This document shows, piece after piece, positions 36,049 through 46,390 of a DNA stretch of 64,000 bases (positions within the stretch are counted from its first letter, which is position 1; every line of letters starts with the position of its first letter). The DNA lies in NCBI GenBank assembly GCA_030248195.1, contig JASAND010015780.1, positions 62,001-126,000 of the forward strand, written 5' to 3'. The translations under genes were made by a program, and so were the position numbers. This DNA is from Trissonchulus latispiculum (Eukaryota; Nematoda; Enoplea; Enoplida; Ironidae). The notes beneath the pieces were generated by a model that was not told the DNA's origin, did not search any database, and was given only the letters and a program-made list of their open reading frames with translations.

Positions 36049-36876
36049 GGTTTATCTTCAGTAGTCAGAATTTCATATGTCAGAATTTCATTAGTCAGAA
36101 ACTAACTTTTCAAACTTTCATTAGTCAGAATTTCATTAGTCAGAATTTAGGTTTTTGAAATAATATAAGTTGAACTTTCATTAGTCAGAATTTCATAAGT
36201 CATTCATTAGTCAGAATTTCATTAGTCAGAATTTTGTTTGCCAGAATTTTGCAAAAGATGCAATTTTATTCCTAGCGCAAAGTCTAATGGCTGACCTTGA
36301 TGATAATTTTATAAAATGATTTCTAGTCGACAAAAATATATGTGTCTTGGCTCTACCAAAACCAGCAACGAGCAAACCTTTCTTTTCAAAAGGGTTCCCC
36401 AACAACTGGGTTGGTTCCGCGTACACCTACCTACATTTTATAGACAGGAAATGAAGATATGCTGTTTCGTTCGAATTCTAAAAGAATCAGAATGGCCAAG
36501 ACCCAAGAGTACGTAATAACTGTTGGATTATACTCTTGGTATGGCGCAAATCATCAATGTTCTTTTGGGGTTAAGAGCTACAAAAAAGTTTATTTTAGCT
36601 CTGCTATTCTCTACTCTCCCCTACTTTATCGGTAAAGGCCCTAAGACTGTGCAGCAACGTGCAAAAGTTGGAAGAAACTAGAAAAATAAAATTCTGACTT
36701 ACGAAATTCTGACTAATGAAATTCTGACTAATGAAATTCTGACTTATGAAATTCTGACAACTGAAAGTTCAACTTATATTATTTCAAAATTTAAATTCTG
36801 ACTAATGAAATTCTAACAAACGAAATTCTGACTAATGAAATTCTGACTATACGATTCTGACTGATGAAAGTAGACG
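36049..36876. mobile_element. foldback element built from TCAGAATTTCATTAG units
   Basis: Each arm (about 36059-36245 and 36685-36865) is a string of 15-base TCAGAATTTCATTAG-like units, inverted on the right side. The element is flanked by GGCTAGCGC on both sides (36040-36048 and 36877-36885), a 9-bp direct repeat that is probably the target duplication. The 440-base loop has short frames only. Confidence 0.85.
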
Positions 36877-36885
36877 GGCTAGCGC

Positions 36886-37626
36886 TACCGAAAAAGAATG
36901 CATTTGATGGTCTATTTAAAGTTTTCATATTTCATAGTAATATTTTAGTACTTTTTGGTTATATATAGGTTTAGGATTTGATAGGGAATATAGCGCTCTT
37001 TTGTTACAAATTTGTTTATTTCAGCTACCAAAATTAAAACAAATTCTATGTAAAATAAAAACTTAGCAGCTTGATTTTATTTATTGTACAATTTTTGGTT
37101 TTAAAGGTATGAAGTTAGTTGTACCTGTGTGCTGCATAAGTGCTCGAAAAGTTTTAATTCTCGTTCAACGATTTTCCCCAATGTTTTCTGCTATAGTTTT
37201 CGATCTCAAAAAAATCTTCGACCCCGAGATGAGATTAGCTGCTTTTTCAATGAGTAAGCTTTGTAATGTTGTAACTGTAGCTGTTGAATCGATAAGCAAA
37301 TTTTATTGGACTGCTTGAAACTGGTCGAGGAAAGTTCTGTGCGACGTTCGCTGTCTGAAGGGCAGTAGCAAATGTTTATCTAGATTGAGAATACTTAGTA
37401 TTTTGGTAAGCCCTGGTAGCTAAAATTTCCCCAACATATTGGTAAAAATGAAACAGACCATATCTTTTTCACAGTAAATATTTGTATATAAATAGTAAAT
37501 AGTAAGCAAAAACATTGTTTAAAAACACGTTCATAGCTTGGTGCAGTTAATATATTAAGTTTTTATAGCAATTGTCAAAAAAATAAAAAATCGTGTGATT
37601 TTAGCTTTTTTATCAAAAATACCAAT
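36886..37626. other. interior of the hAT-like element, no gene
   Basis: AT-rich. A 69-residue frame at 37109-37318 shows no transposase motif. Confidence 0.5.
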
Positions 37627-38032
37627 TGGAACCGGAACCGGTAGCTAGAACCGGAACCGGAACCGGAACCGGAACCGGCAGTCAAGAACCGGAACCGGAA
37701 CCGGTTACAAAAATCGGAACCGGTCCCAGCACTATTGTAGAATACGGCCTTCGTGAGGAAGGGCACGTCACGCCAGCACAGGCCAAACTAAGACCATTGG
37801 TGGTAGTAGTTCGATATTCCAGCACCTAAATCAGAACTGTATAGTGTAGCTATGAATATGAATTTGTAAATACTGTTTAGTTCCTAACAAAAATACTAAA
37901 AAGCCATATAATAAATTGAAAAAACTTGTGAACACTAAATATTTCAAAAAATACACGCGCTTCAAAGACAGTGAAAACTTCTTTTTGTTATTTTTTGTTC
38001 TTCGCAAATACTGAATATTCTGTGAAATTTGT

Positions 38033-38820
38033 AAGTAGGCAGTCTTTTGTGAATGTATATATCATACGTATTACCAAGAGTACATAATATATAAGAGTGT
38101 GACAGCAGGCAAGCTCTCTGTTATCAGCTGTAGGTACATGCTATGTTCACTAACGGCTGACCCCCCCACAAATGTGTATGTGCTCTTCAAAGAAATTTGC
38201 TAAGAAAGAAATTATCTTTATGTGTTAAAGCTCAAAAACACAACTACTCAGTTGGTTCAATGTGCGTCTGCTTCGAACTTTAACACGTAAAGATAGCGTG
38301 CGAATTTTTTTGAAGAGCACATACACATTTGTGGGGGGTCAGCCGTTAGCGAACATAGCATGAACCTACAGCTGATAACAGAGAGCTTGCCTCTGTCACA
38401 CTCTTATGTATTATGTACTCTTGGTATTACGTAGGCAGCTTTTTTGTGAATGTTTTATATTATATGTATGTCATATTTTTTATGAATGTATGTATCATAT
38501 GTAGGCAGTTTTTGTGAATGTTTTCTATGTTATATTTTGTGAGTTTTATATTATGTCATATTTTTTATGAATGTAAATCATACGTAGGCAGTTTTTTGTG
38601 AATGTTTTTTATATATGTTATATTTTCTGAATGTATATATCCTACACAAGCACCCTTTTGTGAATGTTTATGCAATGTCATATTTTCTGAATGTACCTAT
38701 CCTACACAGGCAGGCTCCTTGTGAAAGTTTATGCAATGTCATATTTTCTGAATGTTTTATATTATGTCATATTTTTATGAATGTATATATTTACGTAGGC
38801 AGTCCCTTTTTGTGAACGTT
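38033..38820 (+). repeat. minisatellite of GTAGGCAGTTTTTTGTGAATG-type units, interrupted
   Basis: Phrases (T)AGGCAG...TTTGTGAATGTTTATA and GTCATATTTTCTGAATGT alternate from 38430 to 38820, and one unit lies at 38033-38070. A miniature element at 38073-38425 separates the first unit from the others. Confidence 0.8.
38073..38425. mobile_element. miniature inverted-repeat element, ACCAAGAGTACATAATA family
   Basis: Ends ACCAAGAGTACATAATATATAAG and its inverse. The arms of about 160 bases are mostly complementary (GTGTGACAG, GCTCTCTGTTATCAGCTG, GGCTGACCCCCC). ATT flanks both sides as a possible 3-bp target duplication. Relatives lie at 39925-40206 and 40210-40400. Confidence 0.8.
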
Positions 38821-38852
38821 ACCTAAATAACCATTTTTTTGTTCCTGAACAT

Positions 38853-39245
38853 AGAGATGAGAACGGGTCGGATTTGTTCGGCCCGGCCCGGCCCGGCCCA
38901 CTCCAAAATCTTGCTCGGTCCGGCCCGGCCCGGCCCGCTGGCAAAAATGTTTTGGCCCGGCCCGGCCCGGCCCAGCCCGCTCCAAGATTCGGCTCGGCCC
39001 GGCCCGCCAAAACAAAATTTTCAAAATCTTACTAGCAATATTATTTCAAAGGCTCCAATGCAATATGGAAACGCTAAATTATGCTACAAATGTTAAATTT
39101 TGCTGTAAAATAGCCAGAATGAGTAGATATTTAGCTAATCTTAGCGATTTTTTAACATTTTTTACGGTCGATCCGGCCCGTTTCGGCCCGCGCCGGCCCG
39201 CAGTTATAAATTTTTGTCGGCACGGGCCGAAATGCTCGTCTCTAT
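38853..39245. mobile_element. hAT-like miniature element with GGCCC repeats and 8-bp duplication
   Basis: Starts AGAGATGAGAACGGGTCGG and ends GGGCCGAAATGCTCGTCTCTA(T). CTGAACAT flanks both sides (38845-38852 and 39246-39253). The left third is a string of GGCCCGGCCCGG units. Frames over it are repeat artefacts rich in Ala, Gly, Pro and Arg. Confidence 0.85.
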
Positions 39246-39253
39246 CTGAACAT

Positions 39254-39542
39254 ATTCAACCAGTTATCTTCGCTAGCAGCTTCTAACCCTTTTGAATATT
39301 TTTCTTTCCTTTTTATCAAGTTAAATGGAAAGTATATGTTTCTTTCGAAATGTGCGAGGAGTGCATCTGTGAATCATGTATCTGTCTCTCTATAATTGTT
39401 TTATTATGCTGGACTGTTTGCAATGTATTGTTTTTGGCACTCATTATAACTTGAAGTAATAGAGTCTTAGAGGATACACTTGAGTCTGGTTAACGAAAGC
39501 AAAAATGGTAACCACTAAGCGGTTAACAAGAATCGTGGCGAG
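39254..39542. other. no gene seen
   Basis: Short AT-rich spacer. Confidence 0.6.
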
Positions 39543-39905
39543 TATAGTCATTGTTCCTATGGATCATGTGTTCATTATTGTTATTCATGCTAGAATATTA
39601 TGAAAGTTATGAAATTGAAACGTTATTAATTCAAAAGTCAACGGCTGAAACTTTACCAACAATTTTAGCATGAAAGTATGCAAGCAATAAGGCAATGGAA
39701 ATAGGAAATACTTACTTCTTTAGATCAGTCACCGAGCAACCAGTGAGGCGAAATAGAAGAAAAAAGTTGAATGAACTAGTCATCAAGTATAAAGGATTCT
39801 CTACCACTGTTTGGCAAACATGAGTTTATGACTGCAGTAATTAATCTACTTGCATCTAACAACAACATCCTTTCTTGAGTAATTACATGGGTCGTTTGCT
39901 ACTAC
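39543..39905 (-). repeat. inverted copy of blocks found at 30981-31866
   Basis: Contains, in reverse complement, the 136-bp block (39543-39678), an 18-base TGCAGTCATAAACTCATG block and the GTAGTAGCAAACGACCCATG block (39838-39905). On the left side these blocks are separated by tandem repeats and 600 bases, so one side has been rearranged. Confidence 0.8.
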
Positions 39906-40400
39906 AAAAAAACATATACACTATATGTATGTATGTTCACTTCAAAGAAATTCGCACGCTATCTTTGCGTTACAAAGCTCGAAGCAGACACAAATTGGAC
40001 TTACGCAGGCGTTGTGTTTTCGAGCTTTAACACGTAAAAATACGGCGAGTGAGCGCACAGAAACGTGTACTGGGTACACATTTGTGGGGGGTCACTAGGT
40101 ACACGTTTGTGTATGGGGTCAGCCGTTAGCGTGCAGAGCATGTACCTTGAGCTGATAACAGAGAGCCTGCCAGCTGTCACACTCTTATCTATTATGTACT
40201 CTTGGTGCTACCAAGAGTACATTATAGATAAGAATGTGACAGCTGGCAGGCTTTCTGTTTTCAGCTGCAGGTACATACATGCTCTGCGCGCTAATTACTG
40301 ATCCCCACAAACGTGTACCTAGTGACCCCCCCAAATGTGTACCCAGTACACGTTTCTGTGCGCTGAGCTGTCACACTCTTATATATTATATACTCTTGGT
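39906..40400. mobile_element. two miniature elements of the ACCAAGAGTAC family, head to head
   Basis: A left-truncated copy ends CTCTTGGT at 40206. After three bases a complete short copy begins ACCAAGAG at 40210 and ends CTCTTGGT at 40400. The first contains extra inverted phrases (GTACACGTTTGTG, GGGGTCAGCCGTTAGCG). Confidence 0.75.
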
Positions 40401-40434
40401 GCAACTCAATACAAATTAGGCAGCTCATGGAATT

Positions 40435-40530
40435 AGAGCTGGAGCCGGTTCCAATTTTTAAAACCGGTTCCGGTTCCGGTTCTAGGGTACCGGTTCCGGT
40501 TCCGGTTGTAGCTTCCGGTTCTCGGTTCCA
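40435..40530. repeat. GGTTCC hexamer repeat, relative of the hAT-like subterminal repeats
   Basis: GGTTCCGGTTCCGG runs interrupted by TCTAGGGTA and GTAGCTT, resembling 34390-34500 and 37627-37725 in inverted sense. Confidence 0.7.
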
Positions 40531-40716
40531 AGTACAAAATTTGCGTAGTAGTATAGTAGGGCCATTTCGAGCCGCGCTCCCGGGAGTAAAATCAGGAGTA
40601 AATTTTCAGTTCCCGTTCTTAGTTTATCATTACAAGTTTGTCTTTCCTTGTCTCGTTTTAGCACCCTTCGTATGATTCTATGTTGTTCACTTACCTCTTG
40701 CCAGAAGTTTTCCACA

Positions 40717-40960
40717 CTTCTAGCATTAAAGGTTTATATAATTTTGGTGCAGCATCATTCAATCAGGATTCATAAAATTTTCTTAAGGAGTAATTTTTGA
40801 CCGCCTATAACTTTTCAAACTATCACCCGATTCTGGTGAGCTAAAAAGTAGTGAACTCGACTTACTCCGGCCTGCACTAAAAATCCAAATACACTTCCCG
40901 ACCTGCACTACAAGTCCTAATACACTTCCGTAAAGTCAACCAATCACCGCTCCGACTATT
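40717..40960 (+). repeat. left terminal inverted repeat of element A
   Basis: Pairs with 47345-47586 in reverse complement. The best-conserved core is 40765-40945. Confidence 0.85.
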
Positions 40961-41039
40961 GTTTAACTGTCCCTCTACGTTCTTGCCCCGTGGCTTGGGA
41001 CCCCGCGTCGGCCCATTACCGGACTCCTAGCTAACTACT

Positions 41040-41190
41040 TACGTATCTGAACTATATACTTTCTACCTACCTACTAAAGCTACCTACTTCCTCCCTACCT
41101 AGCCACTTGCATACCTATACTCGCCTACCTACCTACCTACCTAACCTAATCCTATCCTAACTACTTAACTTATCTACCTACCTAAAGTCC
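41040..41190 (+). repeat. degenerate CTAC tetranucleotide repeat
   Basis: Runs of CTACCTACCTAC with variants such as CTAACC and CTATCC, just inside the left terminal repeat of element A. Confidence 0.8.
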
Positions 41191-41232
41191 GGCCCATCAC
41201 CAACTAATGTTTTTGTAGTTTTGATAATTTTT

Positions 41233-41810
41233 CTAGTGCATAGTATACCCAGTCAATCTATATACAAAGAAATAAATACTAGTAGCCCCTGCAACCATCC
41301 ATATTGTGGTAGGCCTCTGCTGTGGAGCCCGCTCTAGAACATCCATCCTGCCAAACTCATGATTAAGTTCCTCCAAGTCTTCACTATTTCCAATAAATTT
41401 AGGCTCTTCTAGATCGTGGCTATTGTTTGAAGGGTAGTAGAAATCTAATTCATGGTCCAAAACATTTTGAAGAATGAAACCAAATGAGAAATTAATTTTA
41501 ATGGCGTAGAATTGAGCATTGAAAACGGAAAACTAGCATGCACTCTCATGTGACCATCTAATCCCTTTTGTGTTTTAAATTTGCTTGTACAGCGTTGGCA
41601 GGGATACTCTTCCTGAAGCGGGTCTTGCTCAGGTTTCTTAGGGGGATCTGGCTTGCATATATTAGTCGCCTTTGTGTCTTCCCGAGAGTAACTCTATCCA
41701 CATTTTTTCCAACTAGACTTCTCTTTCTCATGCTCCTGTCTAACATGCCTACTGATATTGTATTTTCGAGTGAACATTTTACCGCAAAATTCACAAATGA
41801 GGTTTTCCAT
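41233..41810 (-). CDS. C2H2 zinc-finger protein with C-terminal membrane-like segment (broken)
   Basis: From the ATG at 41810 the frame encodes a C2H2 finger (C6, C9, H22, H27; FTRKYNISRHV). It hits a TAG at 41694-41696 and stays open in the same frame for 20 codons more, up to a second finger (CQRC...GLDGHMRVH, 41600-41540). The last stretch, 41460-41233, is in another frame: an acidic segment (HDLEEPKF, EDLEELNHEF) and then a hydrophobic stretch (IWMVAGATSIYFFVYRL) near the C-terminus. A phase-consistent but weak intron (donor at the end of finger 2, acceptor GAATTAG near 41445) could join it. C2H2 fingers suggest DNA binding; the hydrophobic end is odd for a nuclear protein. The internal TAG may be real inactivation or an unrecognised splice. 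It lies inside element A, divergent from the plus-strand genes. Confidence 0.5.
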
Positions 41811-42109
41811 CTTCGGTTGTTTATGTCCTTACACAATTTTTATCGCTTTCAGAGCTCTGAAAAACCGACCGCTCACGACGACAGAACGAAGTCAAACTGA
41901 AGAGGTGCCAAAGTTTTAACCGTTTATATAGACCTTTGAGTTAGCTAATAGATTGGTATTATAACATGTTTTAATTTTTCTTAACTTTTCATTCACCTAA
42001 GTTCTGGATCACTCCTTCTTTTCACCAATATTGCTCCGAGTGTATTTTTCCCTAATGTCTTACAGAATTTATCTTTAGCTTCCATATCCTTCTACCTATC
42101 GTACCTTTT

Positions 42110-42180
42110 GTACTCTGAGTCACTCCAGACCAGCTCCGAGTTAACACCGAGTATACACTGAGCCTACCCCGAGCATACTC
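42110..42180. repeat. 11-base CCGAGTATACA-type repeat, block 1
   Basis: GAGTCACTCCAGACC followed by ACCGAGTATACACTGAGC and related 11-mers. A similar block is at 43488-43565. Confidence 0.65.
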
Positions 42181-42184
42181 AAAC

Positions 42185-42739
42185 CTATCTAACAATTTCC
42201 CCTAATTCTTCTCGTTCCTGTTCGTCAACTTGGTCCCCCGTCTTCTCTGGTAGTACCACCGTGCTCAAATTAGAGTTCTTTTCTATGGCGCGTTTGAGGG
42301 CTTCTTCAGTGGAATACTTTCCCTCGTACTCTATTTGTTTGGTCAAAATTTTATCAATTATTGGATCGTCGAGGAACCCCTTACAGCGCTGTATGTGAAA
42401 GTAAACTTTTCTATTGAGTTCAGCTCGGATCCTTGGTCGGACTTCATTGTAAGCCCCTATTTCAGCTTCAACATCATCATGTCCGTCTGCGAGGTACTCA
42501 TTTGCTAACCTAATTATTCTACCTTCGAACCTCTCTTCGGACTGCTTGATAAGCTCATCCCAAAATTTACCAAAATCAATAGGCTCACAAATCTCCCCAC
42601 AACTCGAGTCACTACTGTCTGAACATTCGGTACTTGTCTCTGATTTGGACTCATCATACTCTGGTTGGGCACTGTGAAGGTTTTGAACATGACGTTGTAG
42701 GTTGAACGCCCTGGTGAACGTCTGACCACAAGTGCCACA
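42185..42739 (-). CDS. exon of a C2H2 zinc-finger protein with acidic linker and helical domain
   Basis: An open frame of 184 codons without an ATG starts directly after the acceptor-like CTACACCAG at 42740 and ends at a TAG at 42185-42187. The first 21 residues form a C2H2 finger (CGTCGQTF...LQRHVQNLH). A Ser/Glu/Asp-rich linker follows, and then about 110 residues of charged, strongly helical sequence (FWDELIKQ, EVRPRIRAELNRKVYFHIQR, DDPIIDKILTKQ). From memory this order (finger, acidic linker, helical block with a D-P-I motif) recurs in predicted proteins of invertebrate Polinton-like or adintovirus-like elements, but I cannot verify it here. An upstream exon with the start codon is expected above 42750 and was not identified. 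Confidence 0.6.
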   Translation of the reverse strand, partial: CGTCGQTFTRAFNLQRHVQNLHSAQPEYDESKSETSTECSDSSDSSCGEICEPIDFGKFWDELIKQSEERFEGRIIRLANEYLADGHDDVEAEIGAYNEVRPRIRAELNRKVYFHIQRCKGFLDDPIIDKILTKQIEYEGKYSTEEALKRAIEKNSNLSTVVLPEKTGDQVDEQEREELGEIVR

Positions 42740-42774
42740 CTGGTGTAGAATATAAATATTCAGTAAAGATAATT

Positions 42775-43480
42775 TGTTTTCAGTAAAGATTGCAGAGGTT
42801 CGTGAATTAGTGTTTTACTATGCCTGATTACTCCTACGCTTATCCGCTAACCAACTTAAGAGAGACGACACAGCCCTAAACTAAATTGTCACAGATTTAC
42901 TAGTTTTCGGAAAGAATACAAAATTATCCAAATCCGAGCAAAATATAGTTTTACGTAATTTCTCACAAAAGTACAAACAAGATTTCACAAAATTTCACAA
43001 AATAGTAGGGAACAAGCACCAGAATTATACGAAACAAAACCAAATCAAACAAACCAATGGGGAACTGATCGGGATCCCCAGAACTAAATCCCAGAATGAC
43101 CCCCCAAAGTAGTGGGAAGGCGGCCACAAAAGATAACAAAAATAAAGACCGCCGCACTGTAAGTCATCCAAAATTGAGAGTGAATGATTGCGCGCCCAAT
43201 TTTCAACAATTTGTGTATTAGCTATATCCTTCCTTGGACATTACACAAGAGTACAATTTAGATTGATTTTTCATTAAGTTAGCACCCACTTTTGAATATT
43301 TTAGAATAAAATCAAGGAAATATTCTACACGGGTATGGTTTGTAATATTCACAACTAGACATCTTTGTTAGAGTTTCAATATATGCTTTGTAGACTTGAT
43401 TTCACCTTGTCCTTGTTGTTTGTGCTTTTATTGATTTCGCTTGGTACTTTTATGTACTTTGTGTATCGTGCTTTTGCTGA
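42775..43480. other. no supported gene
   Basis: A hydrophobic minus frame at 42963-43157 begins near an acceptor-like TGACTTACAG and may be an exon, but has no recognisable features. The rest is AT-rich. Confidence 0.35.
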
Positions 43481-43487
43481 TTAAGAG

Positions 43488-43565
43488 TCACTCCAAACCT
43501 ACTCTGAGCTAACACCGAGTATACACTGAGCATACGCCGAGCTTACACCTAGCTTTCACCGAGTT
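43488..43565. repeat. 11-base CCGAGTATACA-type repeat, block 2
   Basis: Starts GAGTCACTCCAAACC and continues with units such as CCGAGTATACA, CTGAGCATACG, CCGAGCTTACA. It is a direct repeat of the block at 42110-42180. Confidence 0.7.
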
Positions 43566-44562
43566 GTCTGAGTAATATTGGGGTAATGTTGGTGTAATTT
43601 TAAACAATGTCAAAGAACTAGGATCAATATACGTTTTTATTAATTTCGGCAGATGGACTCCTGCTTCCCCCTCGAAGTAAGCATTTCGCATCTAAACTGC
43701 ACAAGTTATAAGCTTATCTAACTTGTACTACTATTCGCTGTCATATTGACTAAGTTATTAACCTTCATTTTGATGTACTTCTTGCTTATCGTGTAGCACT
43801 GTTGAAATAACCGATCAGTATTCAAGATTAAAATTTTCAGTGTACTTGTTACATGGATGAAAAATCTGGAACATTTAACAGTCTGTTACTTAGGCTTTGA
43901 AATTCTGTCAAACATTTAATTGCATATATAAATTTTAAAATTAAAGACTCTTCTGCAGTAAGATCCTGTTAAAATTATTTTAATCAGGGCAAGAGATCTT
44001 CCAGGGAACTTGGAAGAAATGTGATCATGCAAACATTGTAAAAAGTTTTGGGAAATAATTTATACTCAGTTAGAAGAAATCTGGAGTGTTTGATAAATGT
44101 TCTAATAGATGATACTGTTAGTTAGGAAAAGGCTGTTGTGTTGTTTCAACACATGCAATTAATACAAGAAAATGTCACATTTAAATAAACGACTTTAAAC
44201 TGCTTTAAATGCAACATGTGAACAACAATAAAACCGTTCGTTACAGTTGTAGTACTACATTTGTGGAGTGCAGCTGCCCTGGTCAGAAGCAAGTCGAAAA
44301 TTGGAAAAATGTCTGGGTAGTTACTTTTTGTTTTTCTTTAAATTTTTGATCATAGGGATTTTGAAGCTTCATGCACAAATAGTAAGCAGTAAATTTACCA
44401 TGACATAATTTGTTTTTGGATCCCTTTCCACAATGAAAATCTCCCAATAGAAATACATCTGCAAGACTGTCAAGGTTTTGGAAATGCTTCAGTTGAATAC
44501 GGACATCCCATTATCATAATTTGTTATTATTGTATGATTAATGCCTTTGCTAAGTGCTATTA
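43566..44562. other. no gene seen
   Basis: AT-rich, between the divergent gene sets of element A. Probably holds promoters or upstream exons. A 60-residue minus frame at 43509-43691 is not supported. Confidence 0.45.
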
Positions 44563-46390
44563 ATGATCCATAATTTTAGGAGAGACCGCAGATGTTACTT
44601 GACGGATACGCTAAACTCTTCTATATTCACGATCAGGTTGGACTGTTCGGACGTGTCTACAAATGGAGGTACTACACTTACTTCAGAAAACCGATCTGAA
44701 GTCGATGTTCACGTGATGACTCATTCTGATCCGACTGTTAATAACGAACAAAGGTAACAGACTTGGGACAAAATTAAATGTACCCTGAAGCTTTAGCGGG
44801 TATTACATAAGGCTGCTCTAGTTATGTGGTTTTAATATGCAAATACTCAGAAAGGCGGGCGCTTTATTGGCGTTCAGTTTATCTATCTATGACGGCTATG
44901 AATTATTAAACTTATACTATATAGAATATTAAATTAATTAACTTAATTAAAACATTCTAGAACTTCTGTATTAACAACTAATTACCTACAGCTGTCGTAA
45001 TCACATGGAACCCTAAGGTATAAGATAGTAGTTATATATTAGATCCACTCAAGGTGCCTAAGCTTAATTCCATACACTAGAGTTTAAATTAGATTCATTC
45101 GTTAGCGGACAAAGACCGTTTAACAATCAGATAATACAATGTTGCAACCTTTTATTATTACCGGTAACTTTGTAGAACACCTCAACAATAAAGTGTACTT
45201 ATACTAATTCTTATTAATTGTACTTCTTGTAGGCCTCAAATTGCAGCCACGTTCCATGAGTTACCATTTTATTGCTATTTTGGTTGCCCAGAGCTGCCAA
45301 GTTTTAATGTCATCGAACACAACGATGAGGATAATATTGTGGAAGAAGGTGAAATAGCTATTATGTAAAAATGACGGTTATAAAATAAAAATAGTACTAA
45401 AGCTACACCTCATCTATAAACCTGAGGTAAAGGACAGCTCAAATTACTATTACAGACGGCATGACCTATATTCAAGAAGTAAATGGAAGTATATATTGGA
45501 TTAAACAAATTTGTAAATTCAAATGCCGGTTTCAAAGATAATTTTGTTTTGTAATACATCAAGTGGAGATCTTTTTACCGACGATAATTTTGTATTCTGA
45601 TCTTTTATTTTATGTTTCCGATGATCCAACTGAAAGGAAATACAACCGATTGCGGTATTGGTTCTTTAAGTTGACGACGCCTGAGCGCATGGAATCTACT
45701 CGTGTTGGGCCATTCGTTGCTAAGAAACAGCCAGCCGTTAGTCGCACTGGTAATAAGACCTGCCAAACCAGTACGACCGTTTTGGGAAAGCTGGGCGGCA
45801 CCAAATTCCTGGAATGTTTACCTCGTCGGGAACGAAAGTGCGGTTTCTGTCGAAATTTTGATCACTTCAATAGAGTCGACAAGAAGACTGGGATCATAAC
45901 TTGCCCACTGCGTAGGGAAATGTAAGCTGAAATGCTTTAATTTTGAGTAGAGTTAAATAGTGTATTTTTCTGATCTATATTTCGTGCTTTATGGTTGTCT
46001 GAAAACTAAATTTATAGCTAAGTTTGAGTAGCCTAAGTCAACACATTTTGCTGAACAGTGGAGATTGTACACGCAGACCTAATTTCAATACTTTAAGTCA
46101 CCGGGAAACCACATTATACCAATAAAGCCTTCGCTTGCGTTGCTACAGGGTACGGTTCAAAGAGTGAAATAAGGAATAACATTTTGCAGATTATTATTAC
46201 ATATTAGTAGTAGTAGCAGTGGTATCAGTATTACCTCATTTATAGCTTTGTACGAATAAAGCGATGAAAACTAAACTAGATTATTTTGTATACAACTCAC
46301 CCACAATTTAATTTGGTTCTGTATCGTTTCCATTTTTATTTAATTTACAGGGATATGGAGATTCAGAACGAGGATAGTGTGAGCATTTGA
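44563..46390 (+). CDS. four-exon gene of element A, protein of about 234 residues, unrecognised
   Basis: Exons 44563-44753, 45233-45348, 45564-45921 and 46351-46390 join in phase. The donors are AAAG|GTAACA, GAAG|GTGAAA and AAAT|GTAAGC, and the acceptors are TTCTTGTAG, ACATCAAG and TTTACAG. The total coding length of 705 bases is divisible by three and ends at TGA 46388-46390. The start could instead be in an unseen upstream exon, because an acceptor-like TTTTAG sits at 44574-44579. The product has a Ser/Thr/Asp-rich first part, a middle with CYFGCPELP, a basic region (VAKKQPAVSRTGNK), and near the end a small Cys-rich module (CGFC...H...C). No family is recognised. The Cys pattern suggests a zinc knuckle, and basic plus zinc-binding regions would fit nucleic-acid binding, but this is inference. 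AATAAA follows near 46473. Confidence 0.55.

Larger units (their letters stand above)
34383..37734. mobile_element. hAT-like element, 3.35 kb, perfect 8-bp target duplication, nested insertions
   Basis: Starts TAGTGCTGGGACCGG and ends with the inverse CCGGTCCCAGCACTA. TTGTAGAA flanks both sides (34375-34382 and 37735-37742). Subterminal regions consist of repeated GGAACC hexamers (34390-34500 and 37627-37725). No transposase is visible. The interior carries a foldback element at 34504-35569 and another at 36049-36876, leaving little original sequence, so the uninserted element would be about 1.45 kb and non-autonomous. Another GGTTCC-repeat fragment at 40435-40530 may be a relative. Confidence 0.85.
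33491..37829 (+). pseudogene. unrecognised Pro/Arg-rich gene interrupted by a hAT-like insertion
   Basis: Coding sequence starts after an acceptor-like TTTCCCTTTTCAATGTTTCAG at 33490 and is open to 34000. It then shifts frame, meets a stop near 34096, and stays open to the 3.35-kb hAT-like element that begins at 34383. On the far side the same frame resumes at 37743 for 28 codons and ends at 37829. The protein is rich in Pro, Ser, Thr and Arg (IPQFGSPTPGP, TPREQRP) with few hydrophobic stretches in the first part and a more globular second part. The GC-rich composition differs sharply from the AT-rich flanks. Whether the frame changes reflect decay or unseen introns is open, but the insertion certainly disrupts the exon. 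No family recognised. Confidence 0.55.

Noticed and set aside
38791..39096. Gly/Ala/Pro/Arg-rich frames
   Set aside because: Translation of GGCCCGG strings in a miniature element.
41558..41900. 92-residue minus frame and 110-residue plus frame
   Set aside because: Both overlap the zinc-finger frame of the minus strand, which has recognisable C2H2 fingers; they are other-frame shadows.
45804..45925. Cys-rich end of the spliced gene as a piggyBac-type C-terminal zinc finger
   Set aside because: Spacing and number of cysteines do not fit and no DDD transposase core precedes it.
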